From Hydnum rufescens UP504 (lineage: Eukaryota; Basidiomycota; Agaricomycetes; Cantharellales; Hydnaceae), in the NCBI GenBank assembly GCA_014904985.1, contig MU128997.1:167255-231254 (forward strand): a stretch of DNA of 64,000 nucleotides. Reading direction: 5' to 3'. The first letter of the stretch is position 1, and each line of letters begins with the position of its first letter. Below are positions 1 to 11,618 of this stretch, in pieces. The notes beneath the pieces are model-generated. The model ran no database searches, was not told where the DNA came from, and saw only the letters and a program-made list of their open reading frames with translations. The translations under genes were made by a program, and so were the position numbers.

Positions 1-3000
1 TGAGGTTGTCCAGACGCTGTCTTCTCTCGGCTCGCCTTTGGGCAGCTTCCGACTCAGTAACGGGCACCGTCTGCCACGTACCGGAGCCAGGTTCCCTCGG
101 ATTTGGCGAATTCTGGACCCCAGGTAGGGAGCGAATCAAGGCATTAGATTTGCACACCAGGTCTGAGAAAGATGGGCCACTCTTACATCTTGCTGGGGCC
201 TGTCACGAGAAAACATACCGAGAACGTTGGCCCGAGGCGAGTCCGCATTCAAAGAACCCAGAAGGGGCTCATCATCATACGACGGGCCAGAGCTCGTTCG
301 GCGTGATCTCATGAAATCGAGAGGAGGGATGACAGGCGGACCCTCCACGTCCAGCGTAGGGTTCCGGCTGGCAGGTGGGCTGTAACCTGTTCGCACATCG
401 TCAAACCCGGGCCCGCTCAGTGTGCGTGCTTGTAGTCTGGGTGCCTCGGGTAGGGACGGCCTGGCTCGCACTCGGGGATCTAGCACCGGGACACTCATGT
501 CGTCCACATCCATGTCATGAGACGGACTGATTGAGGATGTCGGAGATGGTGACTCGCTGGATATGCCGGCGAGCTCGTCGAGGCGCGGTTGGCCGTATTC
601 TCGCAGAGCTCGACGGAGAGGTTCGGGAACCCCACGGGCACCATAGCGGCGAAGTGTCGCATCCACCTGCGTTATGTCTGGTGGCGAGGAAGATCTAGGC
701 CCAGGCGTGATGGAAGCCCACCTTTCATAAACTGTAGGAGACTCATCGTGGCTTTCAGTACGGCGTCTGCTGAGAGAATTGACCATGCGAGTGAAGCGAG
801 AAGTGCCAGCCCCTTCGGCCTCGGGGTCCCCTGATGCTGGGAGTTCAAACCTGCACCTTCCCAATCGCGAGGATCACGGCCATCACTATGAGGCGCATCC
901 TGCGACGCCCATACTGGGGTGGCAGCCCGAGGCGGAGGGTTATACGACGTATGACTGTGACGAAGATAATCCCGCACCGCGGACTGAGCAGCCAAAATGC
1001 GATCCTCCGGCCGCAAATTTGTCGAAGTAGGACGACCCTGGGATTCCACGGACGATTGTCTACGAGAGGGCAAGAAAGAAGGGTCTGTAAATCGGGAATC
1101 ATCCCTATCAGGAAGTGACGATATAGCAGGAGCTAGCACCAAGATGAACATGAGCCAAGTTTAAGGAGCTATGAGGTCAGGCATCACGTACAAGCACGCC
1201 TCCTGCGAGAACCAGACGATGGTATATCTACAAAAGACCATCAAAGGAAATGATCTCTTAGCCAATGCCAAGGCAATCGTTACATGATACGCACGACTAG
1301 AGATGCTCGATGACAAGGAAGGCCAAAAGGGGCGATCGTTAGCACCAGAATCCTGATCCCCGTTCACAAAGCGAACAATTGGGCGTCTATCGAGATGATT
1401 GCTGCCTGCTGGAATAGCTTCAGGTAACAGCGTATCAGGAATTTGTGATGAACGTTGCAACATGGGGTCTCCGTTGGTCCCAAATGAGGGTGGAACAGGT
1501 TCGGACGGCGAGAAGTGAAGAGAATCTAAGGAGTCTTCAGATGCATTCCTTTCATTTGCTGGAGCCCAAAGAGAAATGGTATATGAGGGGGTGTCATTCC
1601 TAGTTCTCGGAAGGGTTTCGTCCCGGGGTGCAGAATTTGCCGAGGACTGACGGGACGCGAATGGTCCTAAAGCTGGAGGGAAGCGTGGGGAACCAGTGGG
1701 CACAGGGGAACCGGGTCGAGGTGGGTTTGGTGGACTGGGATGAGACACCAGCGGAGGAGCAGGAGTGGAAGTTGAAGTGGTTCCATTTCGGAGCAAGGAA
1801 ATGGGGCGACGAGATGGATTTATGTTGGATCCTGGAGGCGCCCTCGGCGCGGCGGGCGAACCACTAAAATCGCGAGATGAAAGGGCAGGCATTTCAGCTC
1901 GTCGGTAGGTAGACCTCCCGAAATCCATAGACGTCCTGAAAGACCGATGGGCTCGGGAAGATGTAGTATGGCCATCTTCCCACGCATATAGAACATCATC
2001 ATCAGAAGGCAAGGGGGCACGTCGCGTTCGAGTGTCCAGAGGAAGGGCCTGGTCGAGGTGTGATAAGGCCTCGTGGATTGCTTCATGCTGACGAATTGGA
2101 CCCAAGGAACGAGGAGTTTCCAGTTGAGGAAAGGGTCCACGTCTACCTCGCGGGGAAGCGGATCCATCAGTGTTGGGGTCGAAGGGGGCAGACGATACTG
2201 ATGAATATCGGAGGCGAGGCGCTTGGTCTGCCAAATCGGCCAGGCGATGCAAGCGGTCTATCTCCACATCCAGTGCCAGCGTACTCCTTATAGCATGGGC
2301 GCTCTGAGACGTTCGGAGGGGAGGTATGCTGGGGCGCACACTCTGGTGCGCGTGGAGGTCTCTTGTAGACGGATCGATCAAACCAGAAGACTCAAGGTAT
2401 GCCAAAAAATCACTGCGGGCTTCCATGCCTCCTCTGTTGGGAAGGGGCGGTGGTCTCGCCGAGCTAATAATGGGAATCGGAGGGGGGCCAAGACGTGATT
2501 GTGCGTGCGAACGAAAAGCATCAGATCGACTTCGGTCAAGAGGCTCAGGAGATATTGATGGAGTAGTGGGCGACTGTAATCGTTCGGTTCTTCTCCAGGG
2601 ATAAGGTCCACGCACGTACAGGGAGCTCAGTGATCCGAAAGGTCGCTCCGAGGAAGCAGGGATAATTGGTGACGATGGTCGCGGTCCAGAAGATTGAGAG
2701 CTGCGTGGGGAAGTTCCGCGCGTGGCCACATCTGACTCCCCATACCTATACGGTGGATCGATATCAAGACTGTTCACGGAATCACGTGTAGTTTCAGGCT
2801 CCATCACGTTGCCATCATCAAGACCCCGAAGAATATATTCGTTGTACGCGGAAAAGTTGATTATAGGACTGCTCGGCGCGGGAGGTGAGGAAAGAGTCGG
2901 GGAAATAGTTCTGGAATTGGTTCTGCTTGCACGGGGATTGAACTCGAGCTGCAGTGGTGATGGCGAGTCAGATTCGGGTGCAGGAGAGTGAGCCCCCGCA

Positions 3001-3776
3001 ACTCCGAGCTCAGAGCGATTGGGGGCTGGGCGATGAAACGGAATAGGTTGAGGTTCGTTAGGGAGCGAACTATCGCGGATAGCATCCACCGTCTCCTGAA
3101 ATTCACGAGCACGTGCAAGGATAGATTCAAGCGCTTCCCGATGGGCTAGGCTATTGGAACGTACGGGAGGATGAGAGGCTGATCGCAGAGGCGAATCTCC
3201 ACTGGTCATAGTAGTAGTTGATGCAGGACTTGAGAATTGCAGAGACGGAACAGAGTGGATGGACGGAGATATTTGTGCAGCGAGGGTAGAAGTGACTGAC
3301 ACATTGGGAAGAACAGCTTCCAGTTCAAGGGACCTTCCATCCTGAGACGATCGGGGGGGCAAAACCCCATCCTGCGGTGAGTCCTGAGAGAGTAGACCCG
3401 GGTCAATCATGAGTAACGCGCCAGGAGGAGGCGATGAAGTCGCGGGACGAGGGTGGTCGGGATATGTGGAGGCGCGGCAAGAATGCAGAGGATCCGGAGG
3501 AGGTGGCCATCAACTATGTGGCAGCTTGGTTATATAGACCACTACTAGCAGTAAAGGACTCACGGCCGTCCCATGCGTCTGATCAAGCCTGAGAGGGGAG
3601 CGACTCCGTGCTCTCTTATTCCCCCCAGTATCACTGTTTGAACCTCGAGAACTGCTGGAAGAAGATCCTGCGCCATCCATACCTGCGTTTAATTGATCAA
3701 ATGAGCGCTTGAAGGGTGTCGACGAGCGCAAGTGTATGTCGACAGGAGATGATGCCTGGGGCCCAGGCTCATCCAT
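1..3776 (-). CDS. Large Ser/Pro-rich, largely disordered protein (3' end outside window)
   Basis: Not recognised as a named family. The start is the ATG at 3776; the first 71 residues hold a poly-Ser stretch and a basic KRARSRSP cluster that could be a nuclear localisation signal. Frame continuity and splice sites give exons 3776-3564, 3383-1295, 1227-1192 and from 1132 leftwards, then 112 to the window edge. The introns at 1294-1228 (67 nt, GTGCGT donor) and 1191-1133 (59 nt, GTACGT donor) keep phase exactly. Over 1,000 residues are visible, rich in Ser, Pro and Arg and low in hydrophobic residues, with one short helical stretch near residue 160 (REALESILARAREFQETVDA). The frame changes between about 900 and 835; either an extra intron or an indel is needed. 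Likely a regulatory or scaffold protein, but function is unknown. The C-terminal part, where a folded domain might lie, is not in the window. Confidence 0.7.
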
Positions 3777-3949
3777 TCTATTGCATGCAGAAACACAACT
3801 CCAGACAAGCTGTTGGACAGAATCGTTGAGCTGGCCTTGCGATGATCGCGGAACTAACCGGTTCTACCGTGCTACATGGAACGTGAATGATGCTATCATA
3901 CTATTGTACTGAAGATCCTGGCGTATATCCGCAATCCACAACCACGCTA

Positions 3950-5014
3950 TCAGTCAAACTTCTGCAAACAAGCCTCCACTGCCTCGAGGTCTGGGCCGAA
4001 AGAATCCATTTCGAACGAATCCGACGATGACGAGGTATTGGCCAATACATCAATCGACGGGGGTTGTGCCGGCGGTACTCCGCGTTGTGTGGTGGCCGGG
4101 ACAGATACTATAGCTTGGGCGCGTGAAGACACCAGAGGCACCTTGAAAGGTTTGGCCGCCCCAGCAGTTATCAACCCGGACTTCGGCATCCCTTTCATTC
4201 CAAGACTCTTAGACTTGACGCTCGAGGATAGGAGCTTCGTGTGAGGTCGGGATGGGGGAGATAGATTATGCAATTTCTTGGCGGCCACTGCAGCTACACT
4301 CGAATGACCGTATTGGCCTGCATTTTCAGATGGGACGGAAGGCCGTTCTCGCGCGGATAGGCGTGGTGCCGTAAGACTACTAGCCCGACCTAATTGCGAT
4401 GATGATAATATTCGTCGTGAGCTCGACGCCTTTTCCATGCTTATTGATTGATGCTGGGATGGAAGGTTGGAAGGGTGCGGATGTGAATTGAGGATATCTT
4501 GGTAGATATCCATTGAATCTATTCGAGACTGGGGCCCGGCTGATTGGGATGATTGGGATACGCGGTGATTGCCTCTGGCATTTAGTGATACGTCCGTCTC
4601 ATTGGTCATATCCAGAAGATTATCGTGCAATCGGGGAGTATTCGTAGGTAAGCAAATGGCACTCGCGGAACACTCTTTAAACTTTGAGGACTGGGGGTCG
4701 GAGATGCCAACTGCCCTCTCACGGAGAGATTGCGATACGTTCAGGACCAAGCTCGCAACATGGTCAATATCTACGTCCGGGGGAGCAGTGCGGTGGTGAT
4801 CATCGGGAGCAGATCGACGGCCACGGCGGGGCCTTTTCGGATCTGATGGTGATGGGAGAGTGAGCATGGAAGACGTTCTTGAGGCGGCTGACACCGTAGC
4901 AGAACGTGGACGTTTCGTTGAGCTTGCAGGCGCTGATATGGACCTCGCTACAGCGGAGATTGGCCTAACTTGAGATGGTAGCGCTGTAAAATCCAGACAT
5001 ATTACAGATGACAT
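3950..5014 (-). CDS. Hypothetical Ser-rich nuclear protein
   Basis: A single open frame of 354 residues with no recognised domain. It is rich in Ser, Ala and Pro, with a basic stretch KRPRRGRR near residue 61 that looks like a nuclear localisation signal, a second basic segment KSKSLGMKGMPK, and an acidic C-terminus (SSDSFEMDSFGPDLEAVEA). The first codons (MSSVICLDFTALP) may be intronic: a good acceptor sits at about 5000 (GGATTTTACAG), so a short upstream exon is possible. It lies 170 nt downstream of the neighbouring Ser/Pro-rich gene on the same strand. No function is proposed. Codon usage and the lack of stops over more than 1 kb support that it is coding. Confidence 0.6.
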   Translation of the reverse strand: MSSVICLDFTALPSQVRPISAVARSISAPASSTKRPRSATVSAASRTSSMLTLPSPSDPKRPRRGRRSAPDDHHRTAPPDVDIDHVASLVLNVSQSLRERAVGISDPQSSKFKECSASAICLPTNTPRLHDNLLDMTNETDVSLNARGNHRVSQSSQSAGPQSRIDSMDIYQDILNSHPHPSNLPSQHQSISMEKASSSRRILSSSQLGRASSLTAPRLSARERPSVPSENAGQYGHSSVAAVAAKKLHNLSPPSRPHTKLLSSSVKSKSLGMKGMPKSGLITAGAAKPFKVPLVSSRAQAIVSVPATTQRGVPPAQPPSIDVLANTSSSSDSFEMDSFGPDLEAVEACLQKFD

Positions 5015-5281
5015 AGGATACCAATAGTGGACATATCTTTACCGACGCCTTGCATTACTGTGGCCAGAAAGCGAGTGTTCTGCGAACTTTGCCAAAAAAC
5101 ACGCTCGGGGCTTTCATGATGGATCCTTTTGTTCCTCTCCCATGGTGGGGTAGTCTCCATGCCGCAGCTTTTGTCAAGGAGGATGGCCGTTGTTGCAACA
5201 AACCAACGCGAATTCGGTGCAAATAAACCACAACACCCCCACGTGGCGGTACTGCACAACATCGACTAGACGACCAGATAA

Positions 5282-6254
5282 ATGCCTTGGCAAAAAGCAT
5301 TCGTCCTTGCCCGACACTCAAAAGGGTAAGGAATTGTGCATTATAGAGTCCTTTTGCGACTAAGATGCTGCAGATGTCATTTGATCACCGACGAGGTTAA
5401 TACACATATCGCTGATGGCCTGGCTCAGACCAAGGTGCCTTGAATCTGTTTTAACATTCGGCTTTGGCTCAGTGCTCCCTGGCAGATTGGAATACTCCAT
5501 CTCTTTATCCAACACACTTCTGCTGCTCTTACTATAAATGAGAACTTTGATCCAGGCGAGTAGCACCGGAACTTGAGCTTCTTGTGATATCCATCTGAAA
5601 GTTGCATGACCGCATGCTAGACGTCCGCAAGGGTTTGTATATTTTCTCTATTCTTGTACGTTTGTCAATCATCATACCAATACAATTGTCCTCCACTCCA
5701 GACATGGATATGGCCATGGACAGAGTGGTACCAGAGAGTTTAAACTGGAAACACGTCGACGAAGGTCCCGAGTGAGCCATCTATGTTCCATACAGATGCT
5801 GATTTCTACTTTGCTGACGATTGTCCGCAGTGATTCGTAAGTTGGTTTGAATACTGCCCACGCTCGCCTGTCCAAGCTTGTTAGCGCTCATTCTAGGGCT
5901 TCACATACGAAGACGTCTCTGTTCGGGTTTCCCTGACGATTCCAATAACCGACCATAAGCTTAACCTTGGGACTTGGCAAGGCATATATCTCGCTGAAGT
6001 TCGCCTATCCCTTCGTATTGTCCCGTGGTAATCCCCTTACCTCTGATGTACAGTTTCGTCATATGGCACACACTCGTCGCATCCTTGCTACTATCATGTT
6101 CGTTTATTTAACTTTCCTCGACGACTCGTTTCATGACGTTAAACTTCTAGACCGTGATATCGATATTTTAACAAAGGACCAAGGAAGACTGGAGCACACA
6201 TACTTGTTACGCACCGCCTTTGTTCCTACAGCACATCGTCGCCAGGTCCAGTAA
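5282..6254 (+). CDS. YjbQ/UPF0047 family protein, eight exons, one frameshift
   Basis: Bacterial YjbQ has weak thiamine phosphate synthase activity; the fungal role is unknown. Exon by exon the family signature is readable: start MPWQKAFVL, then CHLITDEV, LFIQHTSAALTINEN, DMDMAMDRVVPES, HVDEGPDDS, LTIPITDHKLNLGTWQGIYL and RRILATIM. Proposed exons are 5282-5325, 5374-5434, 5486-5555, 5621-5632, 5702-5771, 5831-5836, 5897-5998 and 6054-6254. Exons four and six are micro-exons of 12 and 6 nt, each needed to complete conserved residues. The intron after 5555 starts with GC (GCGAGT). In exon seven the frame breaks at a GGG run (5935-5937); one more G would restore it. The frame continues about 40 codons past the usual family C-terminus, so the 3' end is uncertain. 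No in-frame stop is seen apart from the shift. Confidence 0.8.
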
Positions 6255-6614
6255 TGATCCACTGTACATAATCACATTGCCTCAAATGGTACCCTCGCAA
6301 CCAGAATATTGGGGTCACGCGAAAGAGCCGGAATGTTGCTGGCCGTCTGGGGAGTGATCCCGCAAATCCAGAGCCGAAAGTCACCTGTAAGCACCCATGA
6401 GTGCCCGCTTTCCTGATAAGCGGACTGCTGCAGCAAACTATATAAGATTGGATTACGCTCTCCGAGTCATTCGAGGTGCAGGATTGTCTGTGTACAAAAG
6501 AATCTACATGTTTACTATCCATTTCAGACTGTTTGTGAGAGGGGAGAAAGGCGACGTCAAGGTAGACAACATGAATCGCGGAAAATGATGGACAAGCTCG
6601 GCCAACAATTCTAG
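6255..6614. other. Intergenic, convergent 3' ends
   Basis: About 360 nt between the 3' ends of the UPF0047 gene (+) and the RhoGAP gene (-). I see no conserved coding signal, only short chance frames. Confidence 0.5.
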
Positions 6615-8295
6615 TCACTTGGTCCCCTTCTGTCCCAGATTCCCCATGTGGTATTCCGATGGAAACAAGGAATGCAGTGGAGAATAAGATGATGATAACA
6701 TAGAAGGGGACACGGATGTGACCGAAACAGTTCGACCAGGAAGGTAAGGGGGCGGTTGATAGATGAACGAGATGTCATCATCTTCATCACTATCGTCATG
6801 GTCGTCCCCATCCCCGAGCCCATCCACGAACTTTCGTAGATCATCCTCGACCTCGTCTTCGAGAAGCCCGTCAGCGATCTGATCCCAGTAGAGCAACAGC
6901 CAAAGCAGAAGCTCCTTGGAGATCTTCGCCACATATTCCTGGGATCCATGTTCCAGGGAATCCTCCAACGTGATCTTGTCTTCCGCAAACACCCCTTCAC
7001 CTCTCAAATAACTCAAACCATCGCGAGGGCAACAAATTGCAGGCCCAAAGGTGTTAGCGACTTGAACCAGGGAGATATCGAACCTGGGCATATGCGAGAA
7101 GAATGCGAGCAGATGGACCAGGAGGGCGAATTGTGAGTTTGGAAGGAGTCGTAACGTGAGTTTGGCTATTTGGATGCGATATCGTTCGGCGTAAATCGAA
7201 CATTGCTTTTTGTTCACTTGCGCCGCGTGAACAGACGGGAGAGCGCACATATTGACAAGGATATGAAAGATACTTGAATCCAAAGTAGGATCCGGAAGAC
7301 TCTGAAGGAAATAAAATAGTAGGTGGGTGAGCTCCCTTGCACTTGCGGTCTTCACAGGCGTTGGTTCGTCGTCGCCAAATTTGGGTGCCAAGCTGAAGAA
7401 ATCAACCAAACTCTTCACAGAATCGGGGAGAGTTGGGGGAAGCGGTGTGAACGTATTTTGATGCCATTCACCAGTAGATACTAACAATGAACAAGTAAGA
7501 TAACTCCCACGGAATGAATGATGATTCGTGATAAGCTTACTTCTATGATATAATTGTTCAAGTACAACGCAAACCACAGGTAGGAATACGATGCGGCTGT
7601 GTATCGACCCAAAAGAAACATTAGGGACGCATAATATTGCACAACACGCAGGTGAACACCAAAGACGGATCGCTCTAGAAAGCAGAACAGGCTGAGTGCA
7701 CTGAAAGACCAAACAATGCAGCAGGCAACTAACTGTCTTTCTTAACGACCTTCTTGCGGTCACGATCCGCATGTCGTGCAGCTTCTTCTTCTTCAGCATG
7801 AAGATGATGAATTTTTTCCTCATCTATCATCTTTTTCACCATTGATGCACCCGGCTTCTTAACTTCGGGATCTTCGTCTAATATTTGAGCGAGGCGGTCC
7901 ATTAAGGCGATTTGATCAGCAGACAGCAGAGTCGGTGGGGGTATTTTTGGTAGTGCCGAGAGATCGACATCTCGTCCTTCTGAACCTTTCCTTGACTTGG
8001 GAAGGATGCCCACTCGAGGTCCGGGATCACTAGACCTAAATAGGGATCGAGTGTTCGTGATGCGAGGTGTCTTCGGGGTGTCGCCAGATCTTTGCGCTTG
8101 TGGTCCCCGATATCCTGAAGCCGCGGCAAACGACGTCCGTGACTCTCGTACTCGAGGGTTAGGCGCAGAGGCTCGACGAGGAGCTGTGTCGTCGAGAGGA
8201 CCGGGGCTTGAGTGTGTGATGTCCTTGTCCCGTGAAGGTATATTAAGTGCTGGAAGTCTGGAGGTTCGCAATTTCTGGGGGGTTGATGTTGCCAT
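6615..8295 (-). CDS. RhoGAP-domain protein (Rho GTPase activating protein)
   Basis: Predicted to stimulate GTP hydrolysis by a Rho-family GTPase in actin and polarity control. The start is the ATG at 8295 (MATSTPQK). Exon one (to 7734, donor GTTAGT) encodes a disordered Ser/Pro/Arg region ending in a Glu/Lys-rich helix. After an intron the RhoGAP domain begins (RSVFGVHL), followed by FLPVVCVVLEQLYHR, then LTHLLFYFLQSLPDPTL and LLPNSQFALLVHLLAFFSHM, and VANTFGPAICCP, which match the helices of the RhoGAP fold. The arginine-finger loop (usually GxFRxSG) should fall near the intron at 7550-7490 and is not clearly readable, so catalysis cannot be asserted. The C-terminal 100 residues are acidic (DDHDDSDEDDD) and then Ser/Pro-rich. 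Borders of the introns at about 7675-7733 and 7590-7640 are uncertain. It is upstream of nothing related; COX4 lies 320 nt away on the same strand. Confidence 0.7.
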
Positions 8296-8615
8296 GAGCA
8301 AAAGGTCAGAACCAGTCCCAGGTATTTGTTCAAAATATAAAGGATCCAGAATTCAAATGAGACTGGGAACAAGACCACAGTCAGTGTCTTGAACTACTCT
8401 CCTTCAGCCTAAACTGAAGTCTCAAGTATCTTGTGTCATATGCTATGCTCGTCGTCGGTTCAGTTTCAAAATGAGGACGTCGCGATTGAAAACTAGACCA
8501 CGCAAGAACGCAACTTCCAATCAGGACCACGGTATACTTCTTATTTCCAGACTGTCTAAAACATCCGGGAGGCACCATGGTTATTCGAGGTTGGATGGAT
8601 GCAAATTTGAGCTTC

Positions 8616-9218
8616 TCAGTGATGAGCATGTGGGTCATCAACGCCTTGATAATCCATCTTATATACTGGAAGTCCGATAGAACGTGAGCACCCTCACATG
8701 AACATGACGGAAGAAGAATGGATACAGACCTGATCCACATTCAGAGCACCTTGTGAACTCCTTGTCTTTGCTGAGGTTGAACCAGAGGGTATCGTGCGAA
8801 TCTACCGGGAACCCAGTGCACCCGATTTGACGAAGGGGAGCCTGGGGAAATAGGATCAGACCGTGCGAGGGACTATGTATGGGGGCCGACTTGGAAATGC
8901 CTGGCCGTAGATGGGTCAAACCAAACATACATAGGACTTGACAATTATCGGGTCTTTCTTCGTCCCGAGTTTAACCACCTCTAGAGGCTGCATATCAAAG
9001 ACGTCGACGCCCTCCATGTGTCCGAGCAGCTGAAGGCGTTCAAGACCCGTGGCCTGATTGTGATCGGTTGGGACGCTCCCGGCCGGGGCGCCGTCGCCCA
9101 GCAAGGCTGGAGGTGCGTGGGCATCCGAAAGTCGCTTTGGAGTGGTGGCGACTGCACGAAACCGAATGGAATTGCTCAAGCGCATCGTGCCGCGTGACGA
9201 CACGAGTGATCTCAGCAT
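8616..9218 (-). CDS. COX4: Cytochrome c oxidase subunit COX4 (animal Vb homologue), mitochondrial
   Basis: Nuclear-encoded zinc-binding subunit of respiratory complex IV. Three exons are clear: 9218-8931, 8841-8730 and 8665-8616. The protein is about 150 residues, the usual length. It starts with an Arg/Ser-rich, acid-free presequence (MLRSLVSSRG, then RLSNSIRFRAVATTPKR), as expected for matrix import. Family motifs follow: GSVPTDHNQATGLERLQLLG, VDVFDMQPL, GTKKDPIIVKS, CTGFPVDSH and RCSECGSVYKMDY, which contain the cysteines of the zinc site. The ending DDPHAHH is typical of fungal COX4. Both introns (8931/8842 with GTATGT donor; 8729-8666, 64 nt) preserve phase. An internal Met 12 residues downstream could be an alternative start. 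The gene looks intact. Confidence 0.95.
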
Positions 9219-9668
9219 ATTGGATTTTCAGTTGTTAGAGATTTGGGCTTGACTAGCGGAAACTGCCGGTGAGGCGGCGTCAATTGAAGGAGTACACTAT
9301 GCTATGGACAAGCAGGGAGGTCCCAGGGGCGAAGCATCTATTCTGCCGCTTTAAATCACTATGGGGATCTGAGTTTCCATCGTTGGATCCACAGCCCAGA
9401 TCTCCAAAGTCTGATCCAAAAGGTTCTATACTGTCAGTCCTAGTTCCGTTGCGTCTTGCTTTGGATTCCATGGTACAAATTCAAAGAAAACGTTGCTGTT
9501 TGTGATAGTGGCGACAACGATGCCTTTTGGTTGAGGATTGCACTTGGGATTACGGGCAGGCCACGCGGAGCCACAAGAAACGCACCATAAAGCACTAGTA
9601 ATAGTGTCTCCAATACGGGATATATCTCATAAACAAGAGGCGGTCAAACTACAACATACAGTATCTTT
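9219..9668. other. Intergenic, COX4 promoter side
   Basis: About 450 nt between the COX4 start and the 3' end of the next minus-strand gene. It should hold the COX4 promoter; no sequence motif stands out and no coding signal is seen. Confidence 0.5.
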
Positions 9669-11618
9669 TATTCTGACTTCTTGATGTAGGCCGCGAGGAC
9701 GAAAAGACCGACTCGGTCCTCCCAGTAATCATGTCGACTGTTATGTAATATGCAGGCATCGCATAAGTTATCTTCAATCACTGGCGAGAATGAGCTTCGT
9801 CGCAATAATGACTCAAATGTATCTTTTGCAACGTCAACCGCGACAAGTGACCTCCGGGTTCTCATCGATCACAGACGAAGGTACGTGAAATTAGTGCAAG
9901 GAGAACTAAAATACTCATCGAATCTATCATGAGATGCATGCGCGTGGCACCGAGACAATGAAAGACAAGGCGTTGAGGAAGAATAAGATGATTGCAATGA
10001 TGATGCAATGGGTTGTGATTGTGACAATACAGAACGTAGGCGGGAGAAGACTTCAACATGAAGGACCCCGACGGCATAACCCACAGTCGCATGATGGCGA
10101 TCACGGCCACAAATGTATATGCCGCCACCCCGACGGCTAGAACATGGCGATAGGCGCGCGATAGTGATTCAAGTTCAGTTCGAGTAGTCGGGTGACTTTT
10201 TCGTGCGCCTTCCGCGCTTTCTCTTCCTTGAGTGCTCGAGCCGCTCTCATTTCTCGATCGAGCCACGAGGCGGATAGCTTGTCATCTAATCCGAGAGCGA
10301 ACATGTTAGAGGCGAAGTTTCCCCCTAGGACGGAGGTAGCTCACGGTCCAGAAGAGACGAATCTAGGGGCGGGGGGATGGACGGGCCGTAGACCCGTCTT
10401 CTGGCTCCAGGCGAAGGATTTCTCATACTCCCTAGAGACCCTTCAGTCAATTTACCTTTCATGTAACGGAGGAACCTGACCGAACGGCCCGCGTCTCCAG
10501 TCTTAGCCCCACGGACAACAGATCTGGGGTTAAAGGCTGGAGCAAATGAGGACGGAGGTATAGAGGATTTGGAGTATCTAGGCGTGTTCATCGGTATACT
10601 TGGGAGGTATACCTCTGCTGGCACGTCCTCGGGAGGCACGATGAATATTGCGGGCTGGGTTGTGGTTACCACAGTAGGATCACGGGTAGACCGAAGTGAT
10701 TTCGCTTTAATTCTCGATGATGAGGAGGGAAGGGCTATCTGGAGTCGATGAGGGGAGGGTGAAGTAGTTGGAAGATAGTAGAACGTTCCAGTATGATTGT
10801 GGATCTCCGTCAATGGGATTGTGCATGGTGGTGGAAACGTTGATTCCAAGGGCCTGGAAGGAGGCGTAGGGGGGAAAGAGGGGGCAGTGGCCGTGGCAAT
10901 GGTTGAGGTGGAACCAGTGGACTGTTCGGAAGACGAATGAGAAGGGAAGGCGATGAGGATATCCATAAACTACACGCACTTCACCCGCAGAGGAAGCACC
11001 ACTATAGAACGACGACGCATCATTATCATCCAAGACACTATGCCTCGGGGAAGCATGACCCGGATTAAAGATGCGATTGCGCAGACGAGAAACTATAGAC
11101 AGTGTTGACGCAGCAATGGAGGGAGCACGCGAGGACAACGAGTCGTTGTCGAGCGCCTGGCTAGATAAAGGGTTGAAGAGCGTATACTCCCTCATTGAAG
11201 ACTCCCCAATCTGGATTTCCTCAGGCTGTGGACTTTTTGAATGTGGAGGAACGGTCAGAAGAATGTGGCTGTACGCACGTCTACCACATGTATCGAATCA
11301 TGACTCGAATACAGCTCCGTGACTTTAGTATTGTGAACTGTGCCGTCCTGGCCATCTCGGCCTGAGCGCAAAGACCAGCGAGGCATAGACACAAGCGGCG
11401 GGGAATGAGAGTCAAAAAAGCCGCCAACAGACTTCGGAACGGTACAGTCAGCAAATTGAGTGTTTAGTAAGGGAGCCAAATGTGTGAGATCCTGACCAAT
11501 GAGAGACTTAGGTAATATACCTGGGCACCACTCTGGTCGTTGGCCACGGCCGCCGTGTGGCTGCAGACGCAGGAGACAAGGGGAGAACCGACACCGTTAC
11601 GGGAAGCAATGCAGACAT
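9669..11618 (-). CDS. Uncharacterised membrane protein with long disordered N-terminus, frame-broken
   Basis: Not a family I can name. The model starts with a tiny exon at 11618-11601 (MSALLP), then 11560-11279 (RPEWCPGILPKSLIGQDLTH), 11225-10980, 10921-10345, 10285 leftwards, ending near 9669. Introns keep phase (for example 10979-10922, GTGCGTG donor). The first 350 residues are Ser/Pro/Thr-rich; a charged helix (DKLSASWLDREMRAARALKE) precedes two hydrophobic segments, AVGVAAYTFVAVIAIMRLW and a second that reads in another frame (IIIAIILFFLNALSFIVSV). The C-terminus YWEDRVGLFVLAAYIKKSE is probably real. At least two frame breaks exist: at an A5 run (10197-10201 on +) and near a C3 run at about 10050. 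Either sequencing error or a decaying gene. Its 5' end faces the divergent membrane-protein gene at 12169. Confidence 0.6.
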
